From NCBI GenBank assembly GCA_035715725.1, contig DASTKT010000051.1, forward strand, positions 1-46,216: 46,216 nucleotides of DNA, given 5' to 3'. The stretch's first letter is position 1; each line of letters starts with the position of its first letter. The notes under the pieces are model-generated. The model was not told the DNA's origin and ran no database searches. It was given only the letters and a program-made list of their open reading frames with translations. This document shows, piece by piece, positions 15,410-23,475 of the stretch. Both the position numbers and the translations under genes were made by a program. The stretch comes from JADGGV01 sp035715725. GTDB taxonomy: Bacteria; Gemmatimonadota; Gemmatimonadetes; Longimicrobiales; RSA9.

Positions 15410-15808
15410 ATGCAGATCCGTCACACGCTCGTCATCGCCGCGCTGCTCACCGGCGCGCTCGCCGCGGGCGCATCCGCGCAGCAGCCGGCGCCACAGCAGC
15501 AGAAGAAGCCCGCCGCCGCCGCGCCGGCCAAGGCGGCCGCGCCCGCGAAGGCCAAGACACACGTCGCCGCCGCGACGGCGCACGCGCCCGCCATGAGCGA
15601 GGCGAAGCCGGGGCTGCTCAAGCAGGCCACGGTGACGCCGGAGGCCGCGCGCGCCACGGCGGAGAAGGAGGTCTCCGGCCGGCTGACGCGCCAGCGCATC
15701 GAGGAGCGCGGCGGCAAGCTGGTGTACGCGTTCTGGATCCGGCCGGCGAAGGCGACGCACTCGACGACGGTGCTCGTGGACGCGAAGTCGGGCGAGGTCG
15801 TGAAGTAG
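15410..15808 (+). CDS. small secreted PepSY-domain protein
   Basis: A 132-residue protein with a signal peptide (TGALAAGASAQQ), an Ala/Lys/Pro/Gln-rich spacer (about 25-65) and a C-terminal PepSY-like domain (residues 75-132: VTPEAARATAEKEVSGRL, YAFWIRPAKATHS, VDAKSGEVVK). PepSY domains are small periplasmic modules thought to bind or inhibit proteases or sensors. The ATG at 15410 has a GGGAGGA site. It directly follows the OmpR-type pair and may be controlled by it. A protein of related layout is encoded at 45753-46133. Confidence 0.75.
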   Translation: MQIRHTLVIAALLTGALAAGASAQQPAPQQQKKPAAAAPAKAAAPAKAKTHVAAATAHAPAMSEAKPGLLKQATVTPEAARATAEKEVSGRLTRQRIEERGGKLVYAFWIRPAKATHSTTVLVDAKSGEVVK

Positions 15809-15922
15809 CGGGCCTGGCGCGCGCGCCCCGCACAGGGCGCGGCGCGCCGCAAGTGGCCGTGCAACGAGGTACGGGCGCGGTGGGGCGTGTACCGGCCTCG
15901 TTCCGGCCAGCCCCGGATCATC

Positions 15923-15951
15923 TTGCCGGGGTGAGGGCGGAGCCGTAGTAT
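15923..15951 (+). promoter_or_regulatory. candidate promoter of the gamma-glutamyltransferase-like gene, overlapping a hairpin
   Basis: TTGCCG (15923-15928) and TAGTAT (15946-15951) are spaced by 17 bp, with the start codon at 15999. The -10 box lies in the loop of the 12-bp hairpin 15934-15965. Each box matches the sigma70 consensus at four of six positions. Confidence 0.4.
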
Positions 15952-15965
15952 CGCGGCTCCGCCCT
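15934..15965 (+). terminator. strong 12-bp hairpin after the PepSY gene
   Basis: AGGGCGGAGCCG (15934-15945) and CGGCTCCGCCCT (15954-15965) pair perfectly around the loop TAGTATCG, followed by CCGTATTTCC. It can end transcription from the two-component/PepSY unit before the next gene, or lie in the 5' end of that gene's message. Confidence 0.5.
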
Positions 15966-15998
15966 CCGTATTTCCAGCGATCCGGACCAGGTTCAGCC

Positions 15999-17975
15999 AT
16001 GCCCGTTGCGCGCACCGTTCCGACTCTCCTCCTCCTGCTCGCCGCGGTGAGCGGCTGCTCGTCCGCCGCTCGGACCCGACCCGGCCCGACGCCGCCGCCC
16101 GACGAGGGGAAGCGCGTCGTCGCGCAGCACGGCGTGGTCAGCTCCGCGAACGCGCTCGCGAGCGAGGCCGGGCTCGAGATCCTGCGCGCGGGCGGCAACG
16201 CCGTGGACGCGGCCGTCGCCACCGCGTTCGCGATCGGCGTGGTCGAGCCGCAGATGTCGGGGCTCGGCGGGAGCGGCGCCGCGCTCGTGTGGGTGCAGCG
16301 GGAGGGCAAGCCGTACTACCTCGACTTCTACGCGGCGCAGAACGCGGAGTCGTTCCGCGGGCACACCGCGTCGGGACGGCTTCAGCCGGGCGACCTGCGC
16401 ATCGTCGGCATCCCGGGGGACGTGGCCGGCCTCCTCACGCTGCTCGAGCGCTTCGGCACGCTGCCGCGCGAGCGCGTCATGGCGCCGGCGATCCGGCTCG
16501 CCGAGCAGGGCTTCCCGATCGGCGACATCCTGGCCGGCTTCATCCGCGGCGATTCCGCCAAGCTCGCGCGCTTCCCCGCCTCCTTCGCGCGCTACTGGCC
16601 GAACGGCCGGCCGCTCCCCGCCGGCACCGTGCTGCGCAACCCGGAGCTGGCGACGTCGCTGCGGCGGGTGGCGGAGCACGGCAAGGCCGGCTTCTACGAG
16701 GGGGAGACCGCCCGCCAGGTCGTGGCGACGCTGAACGCCGGCGGCCACCCGGCCACGCTCGCCGACCTGGCTGGCTTCCAGCCGCAGTGGAAGCGGCCGC
16801 TCTGCACCGACTACCACGGCCGGGTCGTGCTGTCCGCGCCGCCGCCGCAGACCGGGCTTCAGGTGCTGCACACGCTCGAGCTGCTCGAGCCGATCGATCT
16901 GCCCCGCCTCGGGCTGCCGACGCGCTCCGCCGCCGCCTTCGACGCACTCGTCTCCGCGCTCCGCGTCGGCATGGCCGACGCCCACGGCAACTCCGACCCG
17001 AACTGGGTGCCGGTGCCGGCCGCGGGGATCGCCTCGGCCGGATACGCGCAGGCGCGGCGCTCGCTCGTCGCGCGGAGCACGGCCGTGGATTCGATCGCGC
17101 CCGGGGACGCGCGTCCGTTCGACCGCGCGGCGCCGGCGGCGGCGTGCGGGAGATACGAGCCGTACGGAGCGGCGCAGGCGGTGTCGGTGGGGACGGGATT
17201 GGGAGCCGCGGACGGGTTGCGAGTCCGAGGTTCGGCGTCTCGCGGCGCGGGCCGCGGGGCCCGTGTCGGGGACACGGGTCCCGAATCCCGCGGCTTGCTG
17301 ACGGGGCCCGAGCCCCGGGTCGCGGGCACGGGTCCGGGGTCGCGGGTGGCGGGCATGGGCGGGGGCACGCGCACGGGCACGGGAACGGGGATGGATGCGG
17401 ACCGGGCGGACAGGGAGATGGCGCCGGGGAGGGGCGGCGAGACCACCCACATCTCCGTCGTCGACCGCGACGGCAATGCGGTCTCGCTCACGCAGACGAA
17501 CAGCACCACGTTCGGCTCCGGCGCGTTCGTCGCCGGGTTCCACCTGAACGACTCCGGCTTCGTCTTCACCGACGCGGCGCTCGCGGCGCCATCGCGCAGC
17601 CACTGGCGGATCCGGACCACGACGATCTCGCCGACGATCGTGCTGGACGGCGGGCGGGTGCACATGGTCGTCGGCGCGCCGGGCGGCGGGCGGATCCCCA
17701 CCGAGATCGCGCAGACGATGGTGTACACGCTGGACTACGGGATGGACCCACTGGAGGCGGTGCGGATGCCGCGCATTTACCCCGACCCGGACCAGCCTCG
17801 CGTCGAGCTCGAGCACGGCTTCACGCCCGAGCTGCTCCGGGAGGCACGCGCCATGGGATACGAGCCGACGCCGCCGACGCCGGGGTACGCGCGGCTGTAC
17901 ATGATCGTGCGCCGGGGCGGGGAGTGGATCGGCGTGGCGGACCCGCGGCATGACGGGCAGGCGCGGGGGTACTGA
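15999..17975 (+). CDS. gamma-glutamyltransferase-like Ntn-hydrolase, lipoprotein, with low-complexity insert
   Basis: The 658-residue protein has a lipobox (AAVSGC, Cys20) and the GGT fold: VVSSANALASEAGLEILRAGGNAVDAA-type start, VVEPQMSGLGGSG, and the autoprocessing site before T482 (GETTHISVVDRDGNAVS), which would give a small subunit of 177 residues. Two oddities stand out. The Arg that binds the substrate carboxylate in known GGTs (DFRExAP, R114 in E. coli) is Tyr111 (LDFYAAQNAES). About 80 Gly/Thr/Arg-rich residues (roughly 397-480) precede the nucleophile and make the large subunit unusually long. The protein should self-cleave, but gamma-glutamyl substrates are uncertain. Location is probably outer- or inner-membrane anchored, facing the periplasm. 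Confidence 0.85.
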   Translation: MPVARTVPTLLLLLAAVSGCSSAARTRPGPTPPPDEGKRVVAQHGVVSSANALASEAGLEILRAGGNAVDAAVATAFAIGVVEPQMSGLGGSGAALVWVQREGKPYYLDFYAAQNAESFRGHTASGRLQPGDLRIVGIPGDVAGLLTLLERFGTLPRERVMAPAIRLAEQGFPIGDILAGFIRGDSAKLARFPASFARYWPNGRPLPAGTVLRNPELATSLRRVAEHGKAGFYEGETARQVVATLNAGGHPATLADLAGFQPQWKRPLCTDYHGRVVLSAPPPQTGLQVLHTLELLEPIDLPRLGLPTRSAAAFDALVSALRVGMADAHGNSDPNWVPVPAAGIASAGYAQARRSLVARSTAVDSIAPGDARPFDRAAPAAACGRYEPYGAAQAVSVGTGLGAADGLRVRGSASRGAGRGARVGDTGPESRGLLTGPEPRVAGTGPGSRVAGMGGGTRTGTGTGMDADRADREMAPGRGGETTHISVVDRDGNAVSLTQTNSTTFGSGAFVAGFHLNDSGFVFTDAALAAPSRSHWRIRTTTISPTIVLDGGRVHMVVGAPGGGRIPTEIAQTMVYTLDYGMDPLEAVRMPRIYPDPDQPRVELEHGFTPELLREARAMGYEPTPPTPGYARLYMIVRRGGEWIGVADPRHDGQARGY

Positions 17976-18035
17976 GCCCGAGCCCGGCTGGCGGCGTTCA
18001 TCGGCGTTCGCGATCTCGGCTGCGGTCGGGAACGG

Positions 18036-18216
18036 AATTTTTCACCGCAGAGCCGCAGAGGGCTCAGAGGGTCACCGGGCACTGGAGAACCGCCGGGGTG
18101 ACGCATCGTTTCTTGATGTCATGTCCGGCGAACGCAGGCGGCTCGGGGTGCCGCCGGGATCGTCCGGCCCGCCTCCGTGGCTCGTTCGTTGGCTCCCTGG
18201 TTCCGTGTGACACTTC
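18036..18216. repeat. dispersed terminal-inverted-repeat element, copy B
   Basis: The left end TTTTTCACCGCAGAGCC (from about 18038) and the complement of the right end (TTCCGTGTGACACTT, to about 18215) share the TCAC-CGGAG theme. The core TTTCTTGATGTCATGTCCGGC (about 18110-18127) aligns with copy C at about 30488-30503 (GGATGTCATCTCCGGC), with further matches downstream (CGCAGG, GGGGTG). It lies downstream of the gamma-glutamyltransferase-like gene and has no credible gene. Confidence 0.55.
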
Positions 18217-18566
18217 TGGAGGTCGGGCCGCCCGCGGACGTGAGGCCGGGCTCGGGCTCGGGCTCCGCGCCGGTGGCGCTGGGCTCGGGCTCGAACCCCC
18301 CACACACGAGATCGAGAGCGACTCCGCTCCCGGCACGAACGGCGCCCGGTGGGTTGCTTCCCACCGGGCGCTTCTACGATCCCCGGCAAATCTCGAGCGC
18401 CCGGCCACGCTCCGCGGCTCCGCGCGAGGCGCCGTTCACGAACCCGCGGCGGCGTCGGAACCTGATGAAGGCCGGTGGAGTCGGGCTCGAGATCGAGGCG
18501 GCACTCGCGGGGACCGCGCGGCGGTCCGGCGGCCGGCTGCCCGGCGAGCGTGTCGGAACGGGGGTG
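18217..18566. other. gene-free stretch between repeat copy B and the RlpA-like gene
   Basis: No coding frame is convincing. The stretch holds short repeats of GGGCTCGG (about 18247-18293) and one strong hairpin (18342-18371). Nothing else stands out. Confidence 0.4.
18342..18371. terminator. 12-bp hairpin between convergent gene ends
   Basis: GCGCCCGGTGGG (18342-18353) pairs perfectly with CCCACCGGGCGC (18360-18371) around a 6-base loop. It lies between the plus-strand gene ending at 17975 and the minus-strand RlpA-like gene ending at 18567, so it could terminate either direction. Confidence 0.55.
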
Positions 18567-19043
18567 CTAGGACCGCGGCGTCCGGCCCCAGCGCAGGACT
18601 TCGACCTTCACCCGGGCGATGCCGCGGGCGATGAAGCCGAGCTCGTCGGCGGCGCGGCGCGAGAGGTCGATGATCCGGCTCGGCGAGCCGTGCGGGCCGC
18701 GGTCGATCACCTTCACCGTGACCGCTCGGCCGTTCGCCAGGTTCGTCACGCGCAGCAGCGTGCCGAACGGCATCGTGCGGTGCGCGGCCACCAGCTCGCG
18801 CTCGTCGTAGATGGCGCCGCTGGCGCTCTCGCGCCCCTGGAATCGGGAGGAGTAGTACGTCGCCTTGCCGACCAGCGTGCGCAGGATCGGCCAGCGGTGG
18901 CCTCTCGCCGTGACGCTGTCCCGTGGCGGGGCGACCCGTCCGAGCAGCGAGTCCCCCGACGCGCCCACCCCCTGCGCGAGCAGGGGCGGCGCGATGCCCG
19001 CGAGCGCGGCGATCGTCGACAGCATGGCGATCCGGATACGCAT
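18567..19043 (-). CDS. RlpA-like double-psi beta-barrel protein, secreted
   Basis: A 158-residue protein with a signal peptide (AALAGIAPPLLAQG, no lipobox) and an RlpA-type DPBB domain from about residue 58: GKATYYSSRFQGRESASG, AAHRTMPFGTLLRVTN, VTVKVIDRGPHG and RIIDLSRRAADELGF. RlpA proteins bind or cleave peptidoglycan strands lacking stem peptides. The C-terminal SPOR domain of full RlpA is absent. The protein is short and soluble, so periplasmic action on peptidoglycan is inferred. It is divergent from the decarboxylase gene. Confidence 0.85.
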   Translation of the reverse strand: MRIRIAMLSTIAALAGIAPPLLAQGVGASGDSLLGRVAPPRDSVTARGHRWPILRTLVGKATYYSSRFQGRESASGAIYDERELVAAHRTMPFGTLLRVTNLANGRAVTVKVIDRGPHGSPSRIIDLSRRAADELGFIARGIARVKVEVLRWGRTPRS

Positions 19044-19375
19044 CGTCGCGTTTTCCCTCCGGTTTCGGGATTCGGGAGGCCGCTGGGTCCCGCGACGCCC
19101 CCGACAGGAGACGAGCGTGGCGGGCGCGAGTCACATCCCCGGGTGACGCCGGTCCAGCATCGGAGTATGGCCTGCCGGCCGCAGCGCCGCAACCGAGCGG
19201 ACCCAGCGGCCATCCCCGCTCGGTGGCCGGGAGCTGCGAACGCCAGGGGTGTTCGTGCGTGTTGTCCGGATGGGCGGGCAGGGTGCCGGGCGGCCGCGCC
19301 GGCGGTAGCTTCGGCGCCGGCCGAGCGGGGGCGTGGACCCCGCGTGCATTCAATCGGGAGCGAAGGCGGAGGAGC
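19044..19375. other. divergent intergenic region (RlpA-like / decarboxylase)
   Basis: About 330 bp that should carry two promoters. I see no gene. The plus-strand gene is preceded by a good ribosome site (GGCGGAGGAGC, 19365-19375). No convincing -35/-10 pair could be chosen. Confidence 0.4.
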
Positions 19376-20881
19376 ATGAGCGAGCGCGTGAGCGGAGCGG
19401 GTCCGGCGGAGCCGGCCGTCCCGGAGGAGGGGCTGGATCCGGCCGATTGGGAGGCGATGCGGGCGCTGGGGCACCGGATGGTGGACGACCTCGTCGCCTA
19501 CCATCGGGGCGTCGGGGAGCGGCCGGCGTGGCGGCCGGTGCCGGGGGAGGCGCGGGGCGAGGTGGCGGGGAGCATCGGGGCGGAGGGCGCGGGCGCGGAA
19601 GCGGCGTACGACGCGTTCCTGCGCTCGGTGCAGCCGTACCCGTACGGCAACATCCACCCGCGGGCGTGGGGGTGGGTGAACGGGACGGGGACGACGCTGG
19701 GCGCGCTGGCGGAGATGCTGGCGGCGGGGATGAACCCGAACTGCTGGGGGGGTGACCACGCGGCGTCGTACGTCGAGGCGGAGGTGCTGCGCTGGGCGCG
19801 CTCGGTGGTCGGCTTCCCGGAGCGTGCGAGCGGGCTGCTGGTGAGCGGCGGCTCGGTGGCGAACCTGGTCGCGCTGGCGGCGGCGCGGGAGTCGGTCGGC
19901 GGTGACGTGAGCGGCCGCGGGCTCCGGGCCCAGCCGGCGCAGCTCGTCGCGTACGCGTCGGAGCAGGTCCACAACTCGGTGGACAAGGCCGTCGGGCTGA
20001 TGGGGATCGGCTGGGAGAACCTGCGGAAGATCCCGACGGATGCGGAGTTCCGGATGGACCTCGGCGCGCTGGCGGACGCGGTGGCGGCGGACCGGGCGGC
20101 GGGGCTGCGGCCGTTCTGCGTGGTGGGGACGGCGGGCACGGTCAACACCGGGGCGATCGATCCGCTGGACGCGCTCGCCGACTTCTGCCAGCGGGAGGGG
20201 CTCTGGCTGCACGTGGACGGCGCGTTCGGCGCGATGGCGGCGCTCTCGCCGGCGCTGCGCGGGCGGGTGCGCGGGATCGAGCGGGCGGACTCCGTCGCGT
20301 TCGACCTGCACAAGTGGCTGTACGTGCCGATCGAGGCCGGCTGCGTGCTGGTCCGGCACGAGGAATGGCACCGCCGGCCGTTCTCGCCCGGGGCGAGCTA
20401 CCTGAGCACGTTCGACCGCGGGCCGGCCTCGGGGCCGCACGTGTACTCGACGCTGGGGCCGCAGCTCACGCGGGAGTTCCGCGCGCTGAAGGTGTGGATG
20501 TCGCTGCGCGCGGAGGGCACGGACCGCTACGCCCGGCTGATCGAGCAGAACGCGGGGCAGGCGCGCTACCTGGCCGACCTCGTCGACGCGCATCCTCGCC
20601 TCGAGCTGCTGGCGCCGGTGCCGCTGAACGTGGTCTGCTTCCGCTACCGCGCGCCGGGGCTGGACGCCGGCTCGCTGAACGCGCTGAACCGGGAGCTGTT
20701 GCTCCGCCTCCAGGTCTCGGGCGAGGCGGTGCCGTCCAGCACCGTGCTGGGCGACACGTTCGTGCTGCGCGTCGCGCTGACGAACCATCGCACGCGCCGG
20801 GCGGACCTGCGGCGGCTCGTGGAGGCCACGGCGCGCCTCGGCGAGGCGCTGGAGCGGGCGGCGGCGCCGCACCGGGGCTGA
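19376..20881 (+). CDS. PLP-dependent group II amino-acid decarboxylase (aromatic-L-amino-acid type)
   Basis: The 501-residue enzyme belongs to the pyridoxal-dependent decarboxylase group II fold. Visible landmarks are NIHPRAWGWVNGTGT near residue 92, SGGSVANLVAL (158-167), EQVHNSVDKA with H199 stacking on the cofactor, HVDGAFG with D281, and the Schiff-base Lys in FDLHKW (K313). Length fits the family (about 480-520). Family members decarboxylate tryptophan, tyrosine, DOPA or related acids to amines; the exact substrate cannot be read from sequence. The start at 19376 has a strong GGAGG site. It appears to be a single gene. Confidence 0.88.
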   Translation: MSERVSGAGPAEPAVPEEGLDPADWEAMRALGHRMVDDLVAYHRGVGERPAWRPVPGEARGEVAGSIGAEGAGAEAAYDAFLRSVQPYPYGNIHPRAWGWVNGTGTTLGALAEMLAAGMNPNCWGGDHAASYVEAEVLRWARSVVGFPERASGLLVSGGSVANLVALAAARESVGGDVSGRGLRAQPAQLVAYASEQVHNSVDKAVGLMGIGWENLRKIPTDAEFRMDLGALADAVAADRAAGLRPFCVVGTAGTVNTGAIDPLDALADFCQREGLWLHVDGAFGAMAALSPALRGRVRGIERADSVAFDLHKWLYVPIEAGCVLVRHEEWHRRPFSPGASYLSTFDRGPASGPHVYSTLGPQLTREFRALKVWMSLRAEGTDRYARLIEQNAGQARYLADLVDAHPRLELLAPVPLNVVCFRYRAPGLDAGSLNALNRELLLRLQVSGEAVPSSTVLGDTFVLRVALTNHRTRRADLRRLVEATARLGEALERAAAPHRG

Positions 20882-20965
20882 CGCCGTCGGCCCCGCCGGG
20901 GCCGGGCTGATGCCGGCGGCCGCGCCCGACCGGGGCTCACGCCGGCGGCCGCGCCGGAGCCCGGC
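20874..20965 (+). repeat. short tandem GC-rich repeat
   Basis: Three degenerate units of 28-30 bp start at GGGGCTGACGCC (20875), GGGCTGATGCC (20904) and GGGGCTCACGCC (20932); the last two continue with GGCGGCCGCGCC. They begin at the last codons of the decarboxylase gene and extend beyond it, as if the gene end had been duplicated. Confidence 0.5.
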
Positions 20966-21095
20966 GGGTGCCGCCGGCGCCGCTCGCACGCCCGGGCCGC
21001 GCATCCACCCCGGAAGCCCGCGGCTTCGTCCCGCGGAGCGGGAGCATCGTCGGTGTCTGAGCCACTTTCGGCTGGACCCCAGCCGCGAGGCCGAC

Positions 21096-21683
21096 GTGAG
21101 CTCTCAAGCGCAGGCGACGTTGACGTTCCACCCGCTCGGGCCGGAGCGCTTCCAGGACCTCGAGGCGCTCTTCGGCCCGCGCGGCGGCTGCGGCGGCTGC
21201 TGGTGCATGCACTGGCGCCGCACCGCCCGGGAGTACGAGGCGGGGAAGGGCGCCCGCAATCACAATGCGCTGCGTGCGCTGGTCGCGGCCGGCCGGCCGC
21301 TCGGCGTGCTCGCCTTCCAGGGCGGCGACCCCGTCGGCTGGTGCGCCGTCTCGCCCCGCGCGGACTTCGTCCGTCTCGCCGCTTCCCGCATCCTCGCTCC
21401 CGTGGACGACGCGCCCGTGTGGTCGATCGTCTGCCTGTTCGTGGCCCGCGCGCACCGCCGCGCCGGCGTCTCCGTAGGACTGCTGAGGGCGGCGTGCGCC
21501 TACGCCGCCGCGCACGGCGCCCCCGCCGTCGAGGCGTACCCGGTCGAACCGCGCACGGACGAGGTGCCGGACGTCTTCGCGTTCACCGGGCTGCGCTCCG
21601 CGTTCGACCGCGCGGGCTTCCGCGAGATCGGCCGCCGCGCGCCGACGCGCCCGATCATGCGCTGGTGGCCGGCCGGATCGTGA
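21096..21683 (+). CDS. GNAT-family N-acetyltransferase
   Basis: A 195-residue protein starting at a GTG preceded by a weak ribosome site (GCGAGG). The N-terminal Cys-rich motif GGCGGCWCMHWRR is typical of one GNAT subgroup in soil bacteria. A GNAT core follows: VGWCAVSPRADF, VWSIVCLFVARAHRRAGVSVGLL (acetyl-CoA binding region, with a degenerate RxxGxxxxLL loop) and VEAYPVE. The substrate is unknown. The Cys cluster may bind metal. It stands alone between the decarboxylase and the orphan kinase. Confidence 0.8.
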   Translation: MSSQAQATLTFHPLGPERFQDLEALFGPRGGCGGCWCMHWRRTAREYEAGKGARNHNALRALVAAGRPLGVLAFQGGDPVGWCAVSPRADFVRLAASRILAPVDDAPVWSIVCLFVARAHRRAGVSVGLLRAACAYAAAHGAPAVEAYPVEPRTDEVPDVFAFTGLRSAFDRAGFREIGRRAPTRPIMRWWPAGS

Positions 21684-21755
21684 CCGGCGGCGGGGCGGGC
21701 CGCGCGCCCGCGGGACCCGGCGTCCCATTCCCGGCACGCCGCACACCGGCGCGAC

Positions 21756-21781
21756 ACGTCGTTCGTACGATGTACGTCGTT
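21756..21781 (+). promoter_or_regulatory. direct repeat pair upstream of the orphan LytS-type kinase
   Basis: ACGTCGTT occurs at 21756-21763 and 21774-21781, 18 bp apart, around the palindrome TCGTACGA (21763-21770). The stretch and the following AAATAGCATTACGG are unusually AT-rich here and lie 125-150 bp before the kinase start, so this is probably an operator/promoter region. Confidence 0.35.
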
Positions 21782-21906
21782 GCGGCAAATAGCATTACGG
21801 GTTCGTCGCGGGCCGGCACGGCCGCTGCACGCCTCGCACCGATCCCGACGGTGCGGGCCGCGCCCGCCGCACACGGCGCCGCCCGGTAGACCGCGAAGAG
21901 GTGCCC

Positions 21907-22782
21907 ATGCTCGAGCGACGCCTGCGTTCGGCGGCGCTGTTCTGGACGCTCCAGGTGGGCGGCTGGCTCGCGTTCGGCGCGGCGCTGGCGCTCCCGCGGG
22001 TGGGCATCCATCCGCTGTCGCGCGGAGTGTTGGAGAGCCTGCTCGCGGCGCTGCTCGCGTGGGGCGCGCTGTGCTTCGGCGTGCAGTACCGCCAGGCGCT
22101 GCGGGCCGAGCGGGAGCGGGCGGCGCGGGCGGAGGCGCGGGCGCACGAGGCGCGGCTCGAGGCGCTGCGCTACCAGCTCAACCCCCACTTCCTGCTGAAC
22201 GCGCTGAACGCGGTGTCCACGCTCGTGGCGGATGCGCGCAACGACGAGGCGCGGCGGATGATCGCGCGGCTGGGGGACTTCCTGCGGCTGACGCTGGAGG
22301 GCGGGGCGACGGCGGAGGTCCCGCTGGCGGAGGAGCTCGAGTTCGCGAGCCGTTACCTGGACATCGAGCGGATCCGCTTCGGCGACCGGCTGACGGTGCG
22401 CATCGAGGTCGAGCCGGAGGCGCTGGCCGTGCGGGTGCCCGCGCTGCTGCTCCAGCCGCTGGTCGAGAACGCGGTGCGCCACGGGATCGCGCCGCAGGCG
22501 GCGGGCGGGCAGGTCACGATCGAGGCGCGCTGCCTGGGCGAGCTGCTGTACCTGCGCGTCTCGGACGACGGCCCCGGGCTGAGCGAGGCGTCGCGTCCGG
22601 CGGGGCGGGGCGTCGGGCTGTCCAACACGCGCTCCCGCCTGCTCCAGCTCTACGGTCCGGCGCACCGCTTCGAGCTGGAGCGCCCGCTCGGCGGCGGGCT
22701 CAGCGTGCTGATGGCCATTCCGCGACGGCGCCCGGGCCCCGCGTCGGCCTTGCTCGAGGCGCCGGCGGCCGGCGCCGCGTAG
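21907..22782 (+). CDS. orphan LytS-type histidine kinase
   Basis: The 291-residue protein has two transmembrane segments (FWTLQVGGWLAFGAALAL and LLAALLAWGALCFGV), a coiled coil rich in Arg/Glu/Ala, then the LytS-type core: YQLNPHFLLNALNAVST (phospho-His in NPHFLLN), PLVENAVRHGIAP, SDDGPGL and GVGLSNTRSRL. It is shorter than the kinase at 2797 and has a minimal sensor. The ATG at 21907 (GAGG 5 bases ahead) is preferred over a GTG at 21901. No response regulator is adjacent; the LytTR protein at 3974 is the only visible candidate partner. Confidence 0.87.
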   Translation: MLERRLRSAALFWTLQVGGWLAFGAALALPRVGIHPLSRGVLESLLAALLAWGALCFGVQYRQALRAERERAARAEARAHEARLEALRYQLNPHFLLNALNAVSTLVADARNDEARRMIARLGDFLRLTLEGGATAEVPLAEELEFASRYLDIERIRFGDRLTVRIEVEPEALAVRVPALLLQPLVENAVRHGIAPQAAGGQVTIEARCLGELLYLRVSDDGPGLSEASRPAGRGVGLSNTRSRLLQLYGPAHRFELERPLGGGLSVLMAIPRRRPGPASALLEAPAAGAA

Positions 22783-22987
22783 GGAGGCCGACGGAAGTCG
22801 GATCAGCGAATCCAGCGGCGAGGCACGCGCGGCCATGCGCGGCGCCAGCCGCCCCTCGCAGGGCCCGCGGCCGCACCCTCACCCTCACCGCCACCCGGCC
22901 CTTCCTCACTCGCCCCGCCCGGGATCTCTCCGGCCCGGACCGTGCGTTCCTCCGTTGGTGACACCCCACCCCCGCCACGGAGGCTTG

Positions 22988-23452
22988 ATGACGTTCCAGG
23001 CGTTTCCTCCCCGAGACGAGACCGTGCCTCCCGAGCCGTTCGTCGAGGCGCGGATCGGCACCGCCGGCTTCCGCACCCAGCTCTCGGTCCGCGGCCACGT
23101 CCTTCTCGCCGACGAGCCGGTGGGCGTCGGCGGGCGAGACGCCGGTCCGACGCCGTACGAGTACCTGCTGGCCGCGATCGGCTCGTGCACGGCCATGACG
23201 GTGCGCATGTACGCGGACCGGAAGGCGTGGCCGCTGCGCGAGGTCGTGGTGCGGCTCTGGCAGGATCGCTCGTATGCCGACGACTGCGCCCGCTGCGAGA
23301 CGGAGCGCGTCGGCGTGCAGCGGGTCCAGCGCCAGATCCGGCTCGGCGGCGATCTCGACGATGCGCAGCGGGAGCGGCTCCTCGCCATCGCGGACCGATG
23401 CCCGGTGAAGCAGACGCTGGGCGAGTGCATCGAGATCGTGCGGGTGGAGTGA
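22988..23452 (+). CDS. OsmC-family peroxide-detoxification protein
   Basis: A 154-residue OsmC/Ohr superfamily protein with both catalytic Cys: C67 (GSCTAMTVRMYA) and C138 (RCPVKQTL). Members reduce organic or lipid hydroperoxides using these two Cys. Extra Cys (C100, C103, C147) are not part of the usual pair. The GGRDAGPTPYEYLLAAIGSC stretch is canonical for the YhfA/OsmC branch. It begins a run of four same-strand genes (OsmC, oxidoreductase, MFS pump, F420/NADP-reductase-like) with short gaps, suggesting a stress or detoxification operon. Confidence 0.88.
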   Translation: MTFQAFPPRDETVPPEPFVEARIGTAGFRTQLSVRGHVLLADEPVGVGGRDAGPTPYEYLLAAIGSCTAMTVRMYADRKAWPLREVVVRLWQDRSYADDCARCETERVGVQRVQRQIRLGGDLDDAQRERLLAIADRCPVKQTLGECIEIVRVE

Positions 23453-23475
23453 CGGGAGGACGTGGGGTGGGAACG

